Positions 7,645-17,200 of a DNA stretch of 46,522 nucleotides are shown here, piece by piece (within the stretch, counting starts at the first letter, position 1; each line of letters begins with the position of its first letter). Below the pieces are notes generated by a model, which was not told the DNA's origin, did not search any database, and saw nothing but the letters and a program-made list of their open reading frames with translations. Origin of the DNA: an uncultured Lachnospiraceae bacterium (GTDB lineage: Bacteria; Bacillota; Clostridia; Lachnospirales; Lachnospiraceae); NCBI GenBank assembly GCA_937920345.1, contig CALGVA010000008.1, positions 1 to 46,522 on the forward strand, written 5' to 3'. The position numbers and the translations under genes are program-made.

Positions 7645-9642
7645 ATGGCAAGTAAGAAAGGTATCGGAATCGGTGTTGCAGTTGCGGCAGGAGCAGGCGC
7701 TGCAGCCCTTGCAGCCAGGAATCACAAAAAAAATGAGGCGGCTAAAGACGGATCACAGAATGCGCGCGGGAATCATGCAGGGAAAAAAGGCGCCTATGTG
7801 GATCTGGACTACCGCAATACGGAACTGGGGAGATATGACAGGAACAGTAAGGGAATCTATTATTCGAACGGTAACTATGAGGCGTTTGCCAGACCAAGGA
7901 AACCGGAAGGCGTGGATGATAAGAATGCCTATATCGTAGGCAGCGGTCTGGCTTCTCTGGCAGCAGCCTGTTTTCTGGTACGCGACGGACAGATGCCCGG
8001 GGACCACATTCATATTTTAGAGGCGATGGACATTGCAGGCGGTGCATGCGACGGCATTAACGATCCCAGAAGAGGATATGTGATGAGAGGCGGCCGCGAG
8101 ATGGAGAATCATTTCGAGTGCCTCTGGGACCTGTTCCGCAGCATTCCTTCTCTCGAAACGCCGGGGGTATCCGTTCTGGATGAGTATTACTGGCTGAATA
8201 AGGAAGATCCGAACTATTCGCTGTGCCGCGCGACGGTAAACCGGGGTGAGGATGCGCACACAGACGGCAGATTCAACTTGAGCCAGAAGGGATGCATGGA
8301 GATCATGAAACTGTTCATGACCAAAGATGAGGATCTGTATGATAAGACGATAGAGGATGTGTTTGACGAGGAAGTATTTGATTCCACATTCTGGTTATAC
8401 TGGAGAACGATGTTTGCCTTTGAGAACTGGCACAGCGCATTGGAAATGAAACTGTACTTCCAGAGATTCATCCATCATATTGCCGGGCTGCCGGATTTCA
8501 GCGCACTCAAGTTTACGAAGTATAATCAGTATGAATCCCTGATCCTGCCAATGCAGAAATATCTGGAGGCGGCCGGCGTTGATTTCCAGTTCAACACAGA
8601 AGTGACCAACGTGATCTTCGATATTGACGGGGAGAAGAAGGTGGCAAAAGCAATTGAGTGCAAGGTGAAAGGTGTGGAAAAAGGCATTGTACTCACGGAA
8701 AATGATCTCGTGTTTGTCACGAACGGAAGCTGCACGGAAGGGACGATCTACGGTGACCAGAATCATGCGCCGAACGGTGATGCGGAAGTCAGAACGAGCG
8801 GATGCTGGAGCCTGTGGAAAAATATTGCCAGACAGGATCCGGCATTCGGACATCCGGAAAAATTCTGCTCGGATATCGCTAAGACCAACTGGGAGTCCGC
8901 GACAGTTACCACGCTGGACGATAAGATTATCCCGTATATTACCGATATCTGTAAGCGTGATCCGAAGAGCGGCAAGGTGGTTACCGGCGGTATCGTGAGC
9001 TGCCAGGATTCTGCATGGCTGCTGAGCTGGACAATCAACAGACAGGGACAGTTCAAGGAGCAGGATAAGGATAAAGTGTGCGTCTGGGTATACGGTCTGT
9101 TTACGGATGTGCCCGGAGACTATATTAAGAAACCGATGAAAGAGTGTACCGGTAAGGAGATCACCCAGGAGTGGCTCTATCATCTCGGCGTGCCGGTGGA
9201 AGAGATTCCGGAACTGGCGGAGAACAGCGCAGTCTGCGTTCCTACGATGATGCCTTACATCACGGCATTCTTCATGCCGAGAACAAAAGGTGACCGTCCC
9301 GACGTTATCCCGGACGGCTGTGTGAACTTCGCGTTTCTGGGGCAGTTTGCCGAGACACCCAGAGATACGGTGTTTACGACAGAGTATTCTGTAAGGACCG
9401 CAATGGAGGCGGTGTACGGCCTGCTCGGCGTGGACAGAGGCGTGCCGGAAGTATGGGGCAGTGTATATGACATTCGCGAACTGCTTAGCAGCAGTGTAAA
9501 ACTGATGGATGGAAAATCTCCGCTGGAGATCGACCTGGGACCGTTAAACCCTATGAAGAAACTTCTGCTTCACTTCATTAAAGGCACGGCAATCGAAAAA
9601 GTCATGCGGGATCAGAGAGTCGTGAAGGAGGGGATGATCTAG
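7645..9642 (+). CDS. ohyA: Oleate hydratase (MCRA family, FAD-dependent)
   Basis: This 665-residue flavoprotein adds water across the cis-9 double bond of oleic and related acids to give 10-hydroxystearate-type products. The FAD site is YIVGSGLASLAAACFL (G99, G101). The catalytic region GGREMENHFECLWDL has Glu152 where the known hydratases have their essential Glu, and FLGQFAETPRDTVF near the C-terminus is the family hallmark. Start: AAAGGTGG at 7629-7636 fits ATG 7645, while ATG 7639 is too close. Odd point: the first 30 residues are basic then Ala/Gly-rich and hydrophobic (GIGIGVAVAAGAGAAALAA), a possible membrane anchor absent from the usual soluble enzyme. A TetR gene precedes it and a ferritin-like gene follows. 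Confidence 0.95.
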   Translation: MASKKGIGIGVAVAAGAGAAALAARNHKKNEAAKDGSQNARGNHAGKKGAYVDLDYRNTELGRYDRNSKGIYYSNGNYEAFARPRKPEGVDDKNAYIVGSGLASLAAACFLVRDGQMPGDHIHILEAMDIAGGACDGINDPRRGYVMRGGREMENHFECLWDLFRSIPSLETPGVSVLDEYYWLNKEDPNYSLCRATVNRGEDAHTDGRFNLSQKGCMEIMKLFMTKDEDLYDKTIEDVFDEEVFDSTFWLYWRTMFAFENWHSALEMKLYFQRFIHHIAGLPDFSALKFTKYNQYESLILPMQKYLEAAGVDFQFNTEVTNVIFDIDGEKKVAKAIECKVKGVEKGIVLTENDLVFVTNGSCTEGTIYGDQNHAPNGDAEVRTSGCWSLWKNIARQDPAFGHPEKFCSDIAKTNWESATVTTLDDKIIPYITDICKRDPKSGKVVTGGIVSCQDSAWLLSWTINRQGQFKEQDKDKVCVWVYGLFTDVPGDYIKKPMKECTGKEITQEWLYHLGVPVEEIPELAENSAVCVPTMMPYITAFFMPRTKGDRPDVIPDGCVNFAFLGQFAETPRDTVFTTEYSVRTAMEAVYGLLGVDRGVPEVWGSVYDIRELLSSSVKLMDGKSPLEIDLGPLNPMKKLLLHFIKGTAIEKVMRDQRVVKEGMI

Positions 9643-9663
9643 GCAGCTTTTCCGGATCTGCGT

Positions 9664-9710
9664 GCACACCATCCTGCCGCCACGCATATGATAGCAGTAA
9701 GATGGTGTGC
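9664..9710 (+). other. Long hairpin in the ohyA-ferritin intergenic region
   Basis: GCACACCATC (9664-9673) pairs perfectly with GATGGTGTGC (9701-9710), and the stem continues inward with CTGC (9674-9677) and GCAG (9694-9697) after a TAA bulge. No T run follows, so it is not a simple terminator. It sits 21 bases after the ohyA stop and 73 bases before the next start, so an mRNA-processing, stability or attenuation role is possible. Confidence 0.6.
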
Positions 9711-9783
9711 GGGTCTGCAGAGTATTTGCGGACTGTCACACCCGGATGGGAGAAGTCTGTATATGGATGAGAAAGGAAAGATC

Positions 9784-10296
9784 ATGCAGAACGACTGCAG
9801 CTTTCGAGGAGTAACACCGCTTATTCTGCCGATGGAGTATCCGCCGGTCAGGGTCAGGGAACAGAACCAATTCTACGCGAATCTGCTTACACTTGACTAT
9901 TGCGGTTCCGTATCTGAACTGACCGCAATCACGCAGTATATTCACGGAGAGAGCTGTCTGTGCCAGGAACAGTGTGCGGAGTCCAAGACGATCATCGGCA
10001 TTGCGATGGCGGAGATGATGCATCTGCAGAAGCTGGGAGAACTGATCTATCTGCTTGGCAACAGCATTAACTTTTCAATCAAGACCCGCACGGGCACCCA
10101 GATGTGGACACCTAAGTATCTGGATTTTGCAAGCAATAAAGCGCAGATTATCGCGGCCAATATCGCGGCGGAAAAAGCTGCTATTGATCAGTATGAACAG
10201 CATATGGGTATGATCGAGGATGACTGCATCAACGCGGTGCTGGCGCGGATCATTCAGGATGAAGAATATCATATCATGCTGCTGCAGATGATGTAG
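9784..10296 (+). CDS. Ferritin-like diiron four-helix-bundle protein
   Basis: The protein is 170 residues from ATG 9784, with AAAGGA at 9772-9777. In-frame ATG 9763 or 9688 would lengthen it. The sequence shows a complete set of carboxylate-bridged dimetal ligands in order: Glu45 (SELTAITQY), Glu77-x2-His80 (AEMMH), Glu130 (AAEKAAI) and Glu160-x2-His163 (DEEYH). This is the ferritin-like/bacterioferritin or manganese-catalase-type pattern. There are four Cys at 40, 58, 60 and 64. It might store iron, destroy peroxide or be an oxidase; sequence alone does not decide. It follows oleate hydratase in the same direction, separated by a hairpin, and is followed by a strong terminator. Confidence 0.8.
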   Translation: MQNDCSFRGVTPLILPMEYPPVRVREQNQFYANLLTLDYCGSVSELTAITQYIHGESCLCQEQCAESKTIIGIAMAEMMHLQKLGELIYLLGNSINFSIKTRTGTQMWTPKYLDFASNKAQIIAANIAAEKAAIDQYEQHMGMIEDDCINAVLARIIQDEEYHIMLLQMM

Positions 10297-10358
10297 GCGG
10301 TTTGTGACAGTTCAGGTACTGTATAACGAAAACCGGCGGATGGCATATGTATTTTTTT

Positions 10359-10404
10359 AAAAGCATTGGTTGCTGAATGATTCATTCATCAATCAATGCT
10401 TTTT
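10359..10404 (+). terminator. Rho-independent terminator after ferritin-like gene
   Basis: Arms 10359-10380 and 10381-10404 form a stem of about 20 pairs (AAAAGCATTG with CAATGCTTTT) with one G-U pair and one mismatch, ending in a run of five T. A run of T precedes the left arm, so it may work in both directions. It lies 63 bases after the ferritin-like stop codon. Confidence 0.8.
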
Positions 10405-10405
10405 G

Positions 10406-10434
10406 GTGTCAAAAAAATTTGCATATGGTATAAT
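10406..10434 (+). promoter_or_regulatory. Candidate sigma-A promoter
   Basis: GTGTCA (10406-10411) and a perfect TATAAT (10429-10434) are separated by 17 bases. It starts directly after the terminator and would drive the gene remnant at 10437-10789 and the unknown gene at 10865. A second TATAAT is at about 10534 with a poorer -35. Confidence 0.55.
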
Positions 10435-10436
10435 AA

Positions 10437-10789
10437 GAAAAATCCGATTGCCTGTACGATAAAAAATATTGCGTGGTTTCTGTCGAAATGATTTACGGCA
10501 GCGGCTTTTGCGGTTATAGTAATAAGTGCGGGTATAATGTTTGCTTAAATGGTAGCCGGGTTTTGATTGAGAGAGGAAGATAAAGAGTATCAGGCGGTGA
10601 GAAATCTGTGGTGCTTGTGTGGTGCCGATTCCCTATGATGATAAGAATGCGGACAGCAGTTTCGGGGAGCTGCATTGTGAGGGCGGAGAATATCCGGATA
10701 GCATTGGGATTACAAGACTTTATGACATAAGCAGCGTGGTGCAGGTGTATCAGGAGACGGGAAAACCACAGAATGTAGAGATTGTGTGA
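10437..10789 (+). pseudogene. Frameshifted remnant of an unrecognised small protein
   Basis: No intact gene occupies 10297-10864, but protein-like text runs through it in three successive frames. The frame of 10488 is open from 10437 to a stop at 10581 and includes FCGYSNKCGYNVCLNG. The next frame, open from about 10569, gives EEDKEYQAVRNLWCLCGA. From about 10601 the third frame gives PIPYDDKNADSSFGELHC and runs on to VEIV and a TGA at 10787-10789. The pieces join with single-base shifts near 10575 and 10626. I do not recognise the family; CLCGA suggests a zinc-binding pair. It could also be chance open sequence, but the codon choice of the last piece looks coding. A small palindrome, CAAGCATGGATGCTTG, lies at 10801-10816. 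Confidence 0.4.
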
Positions 10790-10864
10790 CAGGGAAATGA
10801 CAAGCATGGATGCTTGCCGGAGATAGAATGAGCTTCGGGCAGAAAGGTATCAGGGGAGAATGTA

Positions 10865-11548
10865 ATGGGTGACTTCAAGGGGCTGGCGGATAAGCTAAAA
10901 TTAAAAGAAAACAAATACGTAATGGAGGCCGGAAAACTTACGATCGGAAAAGGTGTGATATCCTGTGATGATAATATATTGATACCGCTTAGTGCAGTTT
11001 CTTTGGTGGAAATACCGGAGCAGGATAAAAACGGACAGGGGTTCTATGAACTGAAAATCGAGAACCATGCGGGAACGTGCTTTTACATATCGGCCTCCGG
11101 CCCGGATTTCCTAAGAGAAATACGCAGTGCCCTGATGATCTGTATTGGGGATGGAAATGCAGTATACAGCGGCAGGCAGAGAGTTCTCCTGACCGGAGGG
11201 GATAAAATATACGGGGAAAAGATTGTGGCAGCTGCTGAGATACATACTGACAATATAGATCGTATGGAAGCGGTCGAGCCTGTAAAGAAAAATACCGGCA
11301 GAGCGGAAGCTGTTACGATTCTGGACGATGAATGGAAGGCCCTTGAGGACTATGCGTTAAAAAGAATGAAAGATTTTGCAGATAAGGACAGAAATCATAC
11401 GATATGTGCCGCGATGGCGGCAGCCGCTGAACTTAATAACAGGGAAAAATGTAAACTGATACTGGACGTATCGGGCAATGAGGCGCTGGATATGATCATA
11501 GCGGGTGCGCCGATCGGGATCAAGGCGATTATCAATAAGATTATGTAG
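10865..11548 (+). CDS. Protein of unknown function, possible PH-like N-terminal domain
   Basis: This 227-residue protein has AGGGGAG at 10852-10858. I do not recognise it. Residues 1-100 look like an all-beta module (KYVMEAGKLTIGKGVISCDD, then ILIPLSAVSLVEI and GFYELKIENHAGTCFYISA) ending in a helix, as in PH-like or DUF6232-type domains. A charged linker rich in Glu and Lys (about 120-150) leads to a helical C-terminal third. There is no signal peptide or membrane segment, so it is cytoplasmic. It follows the gene remnant and is separated by 190 AT-rich bases and a promoter from the MMPL operon, so it is probably transcribed on its own. Confidence 0.65.
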   Translation: MGDFKGLADKLKLKENKYVMEAGKLTIGKGVISCDDNILIPLSAVSLVEIPEQDKNGQGFYELKIENHAGTCFYISASGPDFLREIRSALMICIGDGNAVYSGRQRVLLTGGDKIYGEKIVAAAEIHTDNIDRMEAVEPVKKNTGRAEAVTILDDEWKALEDYALKRMKDFADKDRNHTICAAMAAAAELNNREKCKLILDVSGNEALDMIIAGAPIGIKAIINKIM

Positions 11549-11676
11549 GGGGAATGCTGTTTGGGAAAGGATTTTGCTAGGTAACAGCACAAACTTATAA
11601 AATAAATAGTCTATCAAATCATTGATATAAATATACAAATCCCCTAAATTGTAGTCCTCCAAATCTCGACAAATCG

Positions 11677-11705
11677 TTGTAAAAGGTTTGAGTGAATGCT
11701 ATAAT
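11677..11705 (+). promoter_or_regulatory. Sigma-A promoter of the MMPL-GLUG operon
   Basis: TTGTAA (11677-11682) and a perfect TATAAT (11700-11705) have a 17-base spacer. The start codon at 11738 follows with AGGAGG at 11722-11727, giving a leader of about 25 bases. The AT-rich stretch 11549-11676 shows no clear terminator for the preceding gene. Confidence 0.75.
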
Positions 11706-11737
11706 TTCCATCGAACAGTGTAGGAGGCGCTTGTACG

Positions 11738-14242
11738 ATGGATAACGAATTAAATACAAAAAAGAACAGTAATCAGGCGATGGTGAAGATATGCGGGTTT
11801 ATTGTGGATAAGAGAAATCTCTTTTTCCTGCTCTTCGGTCTCCTGATTATTTTTTCTGCCATATCAAGGAACTGGGTTCAGGTGGAGAATTCCATGGCAC
11901 ATTATCTGCCGGGGACAACGGAGACGAAGCAGGGACTGGACCTGATGGAAGAGGAGTTTATTACATACGGAACCTGCAACATCATGCTGGCGAATGTATC
12001 TTATGAGCAGGCGAAAAAGATCTGCGAACGTCTGGAACGGTCGCCGGGAGTCTTCTCCGTTGATTTCGACGATACGCAAGATCATTACACGAATGGCTCC
12101 GCTTATTACAATGTGACATTCGATTATGATGAGAAGGATGACGCGTGCCTGGAGGCTCTGAATGAACTGAAGGAGAAACTGGCGGGCTATGATTATTATC
12201 TGACCACCGGACTGGGAGATACGCAGTCGGAGTTAATCGGACAGGAGATGAATACGATCACGGTGCTGGTTGCCATTATCGTGGTGTCGGTGCTGCTGCT
12301 GACGACGCAGGCCTATGCGGAGATCCCGATGCTGTTAATTACATTCCTGTCGGCGGCAGTCCTGAATATGGGCACAAATTTCCTGCTGGGTACGATCTCA
12401 TTTGTATCCGATTCCGTTACGATTGTGCTGCAGCTTGCCTTATCTGTGGACTATGCGGTTATCCTGCTGAACAGATATAAAGAAGAACATGCTTCGCTTC
12501 CGGCCAGAGAGGCGGTCATTATCGCGCTCAGCAAGGCGATCCCGGAGATCGCGGGCAGTTCGCTGACAACGATCGGCGGTCTGATTGCCATGACTTTCAT
12601 GCAGTATAAGATGGGTCCGGATATGGGCGTTGTGTTGATTAAGGCGATTCTGCTCAGCCTGTGCGCGGTATTCCTGCTGATGCCGGGTGTCATTATGCTG
12701 TTTTCTAATCTGATGGAAAAGACGAAGCATAAGAATTTTATTCCGGAAATACCGGTCGTGGGTAAATTTGCTTATTTGTCAAGATATATCGTGGCGCCGC
12801 TTTTTATTGTTGCAATTGCTGTTGCCTACAAGATTTCAGGTAACTGTCCTTATGTATTCGGCTACAGCACGGTGACGCCGCCCTTGCAGAACAGTGTGCA
12901 GAAAGCGGAGGAGATGCAGGGTGAGAACTTTGGTGAGTCCAATATGGTAGCGCTGCTCGTCCCGGCGGGAAGCTATGAGAATGAAAAAGCGCTGCTGCGG
13001 GATCTGGATGCATGTCCGGAGGTGGATTACACGATGGGGCTTGCCAATATCGAGGCGATGGACGGTTACAACCTGACGGATAAGCTGACGCCCCGGCAGT
13101 TCTCGGAACTGATCGACCTGGATTATGAGGTGGCGGAACTGATTTATGCGGCGTATGCCGTGAATGATGAAGACTACGCGAAGGTGGTCAACGGGCTGTC
13201 CGACTATCAGGTGCCTTTGATCGAGATGTTTATGTTTGTCTACGACGAGGTGGAGGAGGGTTATGTCACGCTGGAGGACGATCTGCAGGAGACATTGGAT
13301 GACGCCTACAAGCAGATGAACTTCGCGAAGAACCAGCTGCAGGGGGAGAATTACAGCCGTATGCTCGTTTATCTCACGCTGCCGGAGGAGAGCGGGGAGA
13401 CTTTTGCTTTTCTGGATAAAATGCATGAGATCGCCGGCAGATATTACAGCGGCAAGGTGCTTGTCTGCGGTGAGTCGGTCAGTCAGTATGACCTGCAGAA
13501 GACTTTTTCCAGAGATAATATTGTAGTAAATGTGGTGTCCATCCTTGTGGTGCTGGTGGTACTCCTGTTTACCTTTAAATCAGCGGGTATGCCGGTGCTT
13601 CTGATTGCTGTCATTCAGGGAAGTATCTGGATTAACTTCTCCGTGCCCGCACTGCAGCAGGATAACCTGTTCTTCATGGGCTATCTGATCGTCAGCTCGA
13701 TCCAGATGGGTGCCAATATTGACTATGCGATCGTGATTGCCAGCCGTTATACGGAACTGCGTAAGGAGTCGGGCAGAAAGCAGTCGATCATAGACACGAT
13801 GAACCAGTCATTCCCGACGATCGTTACTTCGGGGACGATGCTTGCGATATCGGGTATACTGATCGGTAAGATGACATCGGACGTGGCGATCTTCGGGATC
13901 GGTAAGTGTCTGGGACGAGGGACGCTGATTTCTATTTTCATTACGATGTTTGTACTGCCGCAGATCCTGCTGGTAGGCGATAAGATCATAGAGAAGACGG
14001 CATTTGTCATGAATATGCCGATCCGCACGAAGAATGTATCTGGTCTGATGAAGGTGGACGGTCTGGTGCGCGGACGGATCGAGGGTACGGTAACCGGTAC
14101 GATGAAGGCGATCGTCAGGGGAAATGTGAGCGCCTATGTAGAGGCCGGAGACGTGACGGAACTTACGGAGGAAGAATATAAGAAGCTTACCGGTATGGTG
14201 GCGGATGAGATAGAGAGCAGGGAGGTGAAGACGCATGCGTAA
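11738..14242 (+). CDS. MMPL family (RND superfamily) membrane transporter
   Basis: This 834-residue permease has the two-fold RND layout. TM1 lies at about 27-46, an extracytoplasmic loop follows to 170, TM2-6 run about 172-325, TM7 about 350-368, a second large loop to 585, TM8-12 about 588-745, then a cytoplasmic tail. Both halves carry the MMPL proton-relay-like TM4 motifs: QLALSVDYAVILLNRY and SIQMGANIDYAIVIASRY. MMPL proteins export lipids or hydrophobic molecules using the proton gradient. The second loop is acidic and helical (DEVEEGYVTLEDDLQETLDD). The tail (TGTMKAIVRGNVSAYVEAGD) is unusual. It overlaps the GLUG surface protein gene by 8 bases, so the two are translationally coupled and probably work together at the envelope. 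Substrate unknown. Confidence 0.92.
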   Translation: MDNELNTKKNSNQAMVKICGFIVDKRNLFFLLFGLLIIFSAISRNWVQVENSMAHYLPGTTETKQGLDLMEEEFITYGTCNIMLANVSYEQAKKICERLERSPGVFSVDFDDTQDHYTNGSAYYNVTFDYDEKDDACLEALNELKEKLAGYDYYLTTGLGDTQSELIGQEMNTITVLVAIIVVSVLLLTTQAYAEIPMLLITFLSAAVLNMGTNFLLGTISFVSDSVTIVLQLALSVDYAVILLNRYKEEHASLPAREAVIIALSKAIPEIAGSSLTTIGGLIAMTFMQYKMGPDMGVVLIKAILLSLCAVFLLMPGVIMLFSNLMEKTKHKNFIPEIPVVGKFAYLSRYIVAPLFIVAIAVAYKISGNCPYVFGYSTVTPPLQNSVQKAEEMQGENFGESNMVALLVPAGSYENEKALLRDLDACPEVDYTMGLANIEAMDGYNLTDKLTPRQFSELIDLDYEVAELIYAAYAVNDEDYAKVVNGLSDYQVPLIEMFMFVYDEVEEGYVTLEDDLQETLDDAYKQMNFAKNQLQGENYSRMLVYLTLPEESGETFAFLDKMHEIAGRYYSGKVLVCGESVSQYDLQKTFSRDNIVVNVVSILVVLVVLLFTFKSAGMPVLLIAVIQGSIWINFSVPALQQDNLFFMGYLIVSSIQMGANIDYAIVIASRYTELRKESGRKQSIIDTMNQSFPTIVTSGTMLAISGILIGKMTSDVAIFGIGKCLGRGTLISIFITMFVLPQILLVGDKIIEKTAFVMNMPIRTKNVSGLMKVDGLVRGRIEGTVTGTMKAIVRGNVSAYVEAGDVTELTEEEYKKLTGMVADEIESREVKTHA

Positions 14243-17200
14243 GGGAAATGAGTTATCCTCTCTTTTGAAAAGACTGCAGTCCGGACCAAAGCGGAGATTG
14301 CACATCAGAGGCGGAAAAAGAGTGCCGGCGCTTGCGCTGGCAGCGCTGCTTGCGGTATCGTCTTCGGCGGATGTTCTTGCGGTGGAAGGCGGAGAAAATA
14401 CGGCGGCGGATCAGAAAGCAGCGGGAAGCGCCGGCAGTGCCGGGACGGCGGAGCAGGCAGACACGGGAGATTCTGCAGACGACAGCGCCGACGGGATTAC
14501 CAGTGTGGAGGATGCGAACGAAACGCTGCACGCTTATGACGACGAGGAGATGGCGTGGGAAGAGATCTACATAGATTCCGTGGAAGGGCTGAAAGCTTTT
14601 GCAAGGAAATGCCGGCTGGATACATGGTCGCAGAATAAGAAGGTTTATTTGAAGGATGATCTCAACCTGTCGGGCAGTGAGTTTATATCCATACCGACTT
14701 TCGGCGGTTACTTTGACGGGCAGGGGCATACGATCAGCGGTCTGACGATCAGGGACTGTGTATCCTATACGGGACTGTTCTGCTATACCCAGAAGACAGC
14801 CGTCATAGTGAATCTGAATGTTCAGGGGGCAGTGCGTCCTGAGGGCAAACAGATGGTGGTTGGCGGCATTGTCGGAGACAACAGCGGCATCATTATGAAC
14901 TGTACCTATGAGGGAATCGTCGAGGGCAATGATTATGTCGGCGGCATCGCGGGATTTAATGAGATCAGCGGTATTCTGATGGATTGCGGGAACAGCGGCA
15001 CGGTTACGGGGGCGCATTATACGGGCGGCATTGCGGGCGAGAATACCGGTAATATCGTAGGCTGTGTGAATACGGCACAGATCAATACTTCCAATGAAGA
15101 TGAGGCGAAATCACTGGAGGACATCAATCTTGCACAGTACACGCCCGGATTCTTAGACAGCGGTGACGGCGGCGAATCCGATAAGGAGGCGGCAATCATC
15201 AGCAATACGATTGATTCCGGTGGTATTGCTGGGCTTTCGACGGGCATCATACAGTTTTGCTCTAACAGCGGCGAGGTCGGCTACGAACATGTGGGTTATA
15301 ATATCGGCGGCATTGCAGGAAGACAGTCGGGTTATCTGTATGCGTGTGAGAATACGGGAAACATATACGGACGTAAGGACGTAGGCGGTATTGCCGGACA
15401 GACGGAGCCGTATATTGCGGTGGATCTTTCGGAGGATATCGCATACCAGCTTATGGATAATATAGATAAAATGCATGATCTGACCGGACAGATGTTAGAC
15501 GACGCCGGAGCGGAGTCAGACACGGTGTCCGCGCGGCTTGGCATCGTGCAGGATTTCGTGGATAAGGCGCTGGAGGACACGTCTTTTCTGGCGGACAGGA
15601 CAGTGGGCTGGACGGACGAGATGATCGGATCTGTCAATGAGGCGGTCAATCGTCTGGGCTATATCATGGATGAATCCGCGAAGGAGGACGGTATGATCGA
15701 CCGGACCCACGATGCGGCGGGCAATGTGAAAGACGCGGCCGATAAGCTGGGAGCCATGGTGGACTCATTGGACATCTACCAGTACATGACGCCGGCGGAG
15801 AAGGAACGCTATGATCATGCAAAGAAGAGCATGGAGGAGGCCGCGAAGAAGCACGCCGAGGATTATGCCGAGGCAATGGAGGCATATGACAATTATTATA
15901 TTGACCGCGTCCGCTCCACGGAAGACAAGTATAAGCAGGCGGATCAGGCCAATGAGAATGATCTGAAACCGCGGTTTGAAAGCGGTGTGGACAGCGGATG
16001 GTCATGGAACGGGAGCAACACTTATAAGAACTATCTTGGCGTGACGGGATGGGTGCACCATAATCCGGATACGGGGGAAGAGCGGGAGTTTCCGCAGTCA
16101 GAAGGCGATTTGGGCACGCTGGACCATGATTTGCTGGAGGATGCGGCGAAGCAGATGACTATTGATGCGGCGAAAGTGGAGCAGGACGCTTCCGATTATG
16201 CGGATGAGCAGTACAGCGGCGGGGATATCACGAAAGACTATGACAGGGACATGCGGGAATATCTGCAGACGATGTCGGATATCGTGGCGGCGCATCAGGA
16301 CGAGATGACGGAGGATGCCGCGAACCAGCTTAAGGGCGCGCTTGGAGATGTAAAAGATGCGTCCGGCAATATGCAGTCTGCCGGCAGTGAGGCGAAGCAT
16401 ATGCTGGATACCTTAAACGGTATGCCGGATATCGCGCTGCCGCAGCTGGGCGGGGATTACCGGTCCAGAACCAACAGTCTGACAGCCAATCTGCAGGGGC
16501 TGTCCGAGAATATGGGACGCCTGAATGATGAGATGTCCTCGACAAACGATGTATTGATCGATGATCTGTCAGGCATCAATGATCAGTTCAGCACGATCAT
16601 GCGGCTTTATACGGATGCGATCGACGGCGTTCTGGACATGGATTATTCTAATGTATATGAGGACACTTCGCAGGAAAATGCCGAGACCAGTACGGATGCG
16701 ACGATCGCGGACTGCAGGAATAAGGGTCTCGTACAGGGAGATATCAATGTGTCCGGGATAGCCGGAACCATGGCAATCGAATATGATTTTGATCTGGAAG
16801 GCGATGTCACGGGCATTGAAGACGCAAAGATGAATTCTACGCTGCTGACCAGGTGCGTGCAGCGAGGAAATGTCAATCTGGGCAGAATCGTGGCGCATAA
16901 GAGCTATGCCGGCGGCATAGCCGGTCTGCAGGAGATGGGCACGATCCTGCGCTGTGAGAATTACGGCAGGATCGAGAGCAGTACAGGCAATTACGCAGGC
17001 GGCGTGGCAGGACAGTCCGTATCACACATTAAGAACAGTTATGCAAAATGTACCGTGTCCGGTAAGGAGTATGTGGCAGGAATAGCCGGTTCCGGTTCCA
17101 GCATCGAGAACTGTTGTGCCATTGTACGGATTCAGGAGGCGGATGCGTTTTCCGGTGCGATCGCGGGGGAGACGGACAGTAATGGTGACGTGACGAATAA

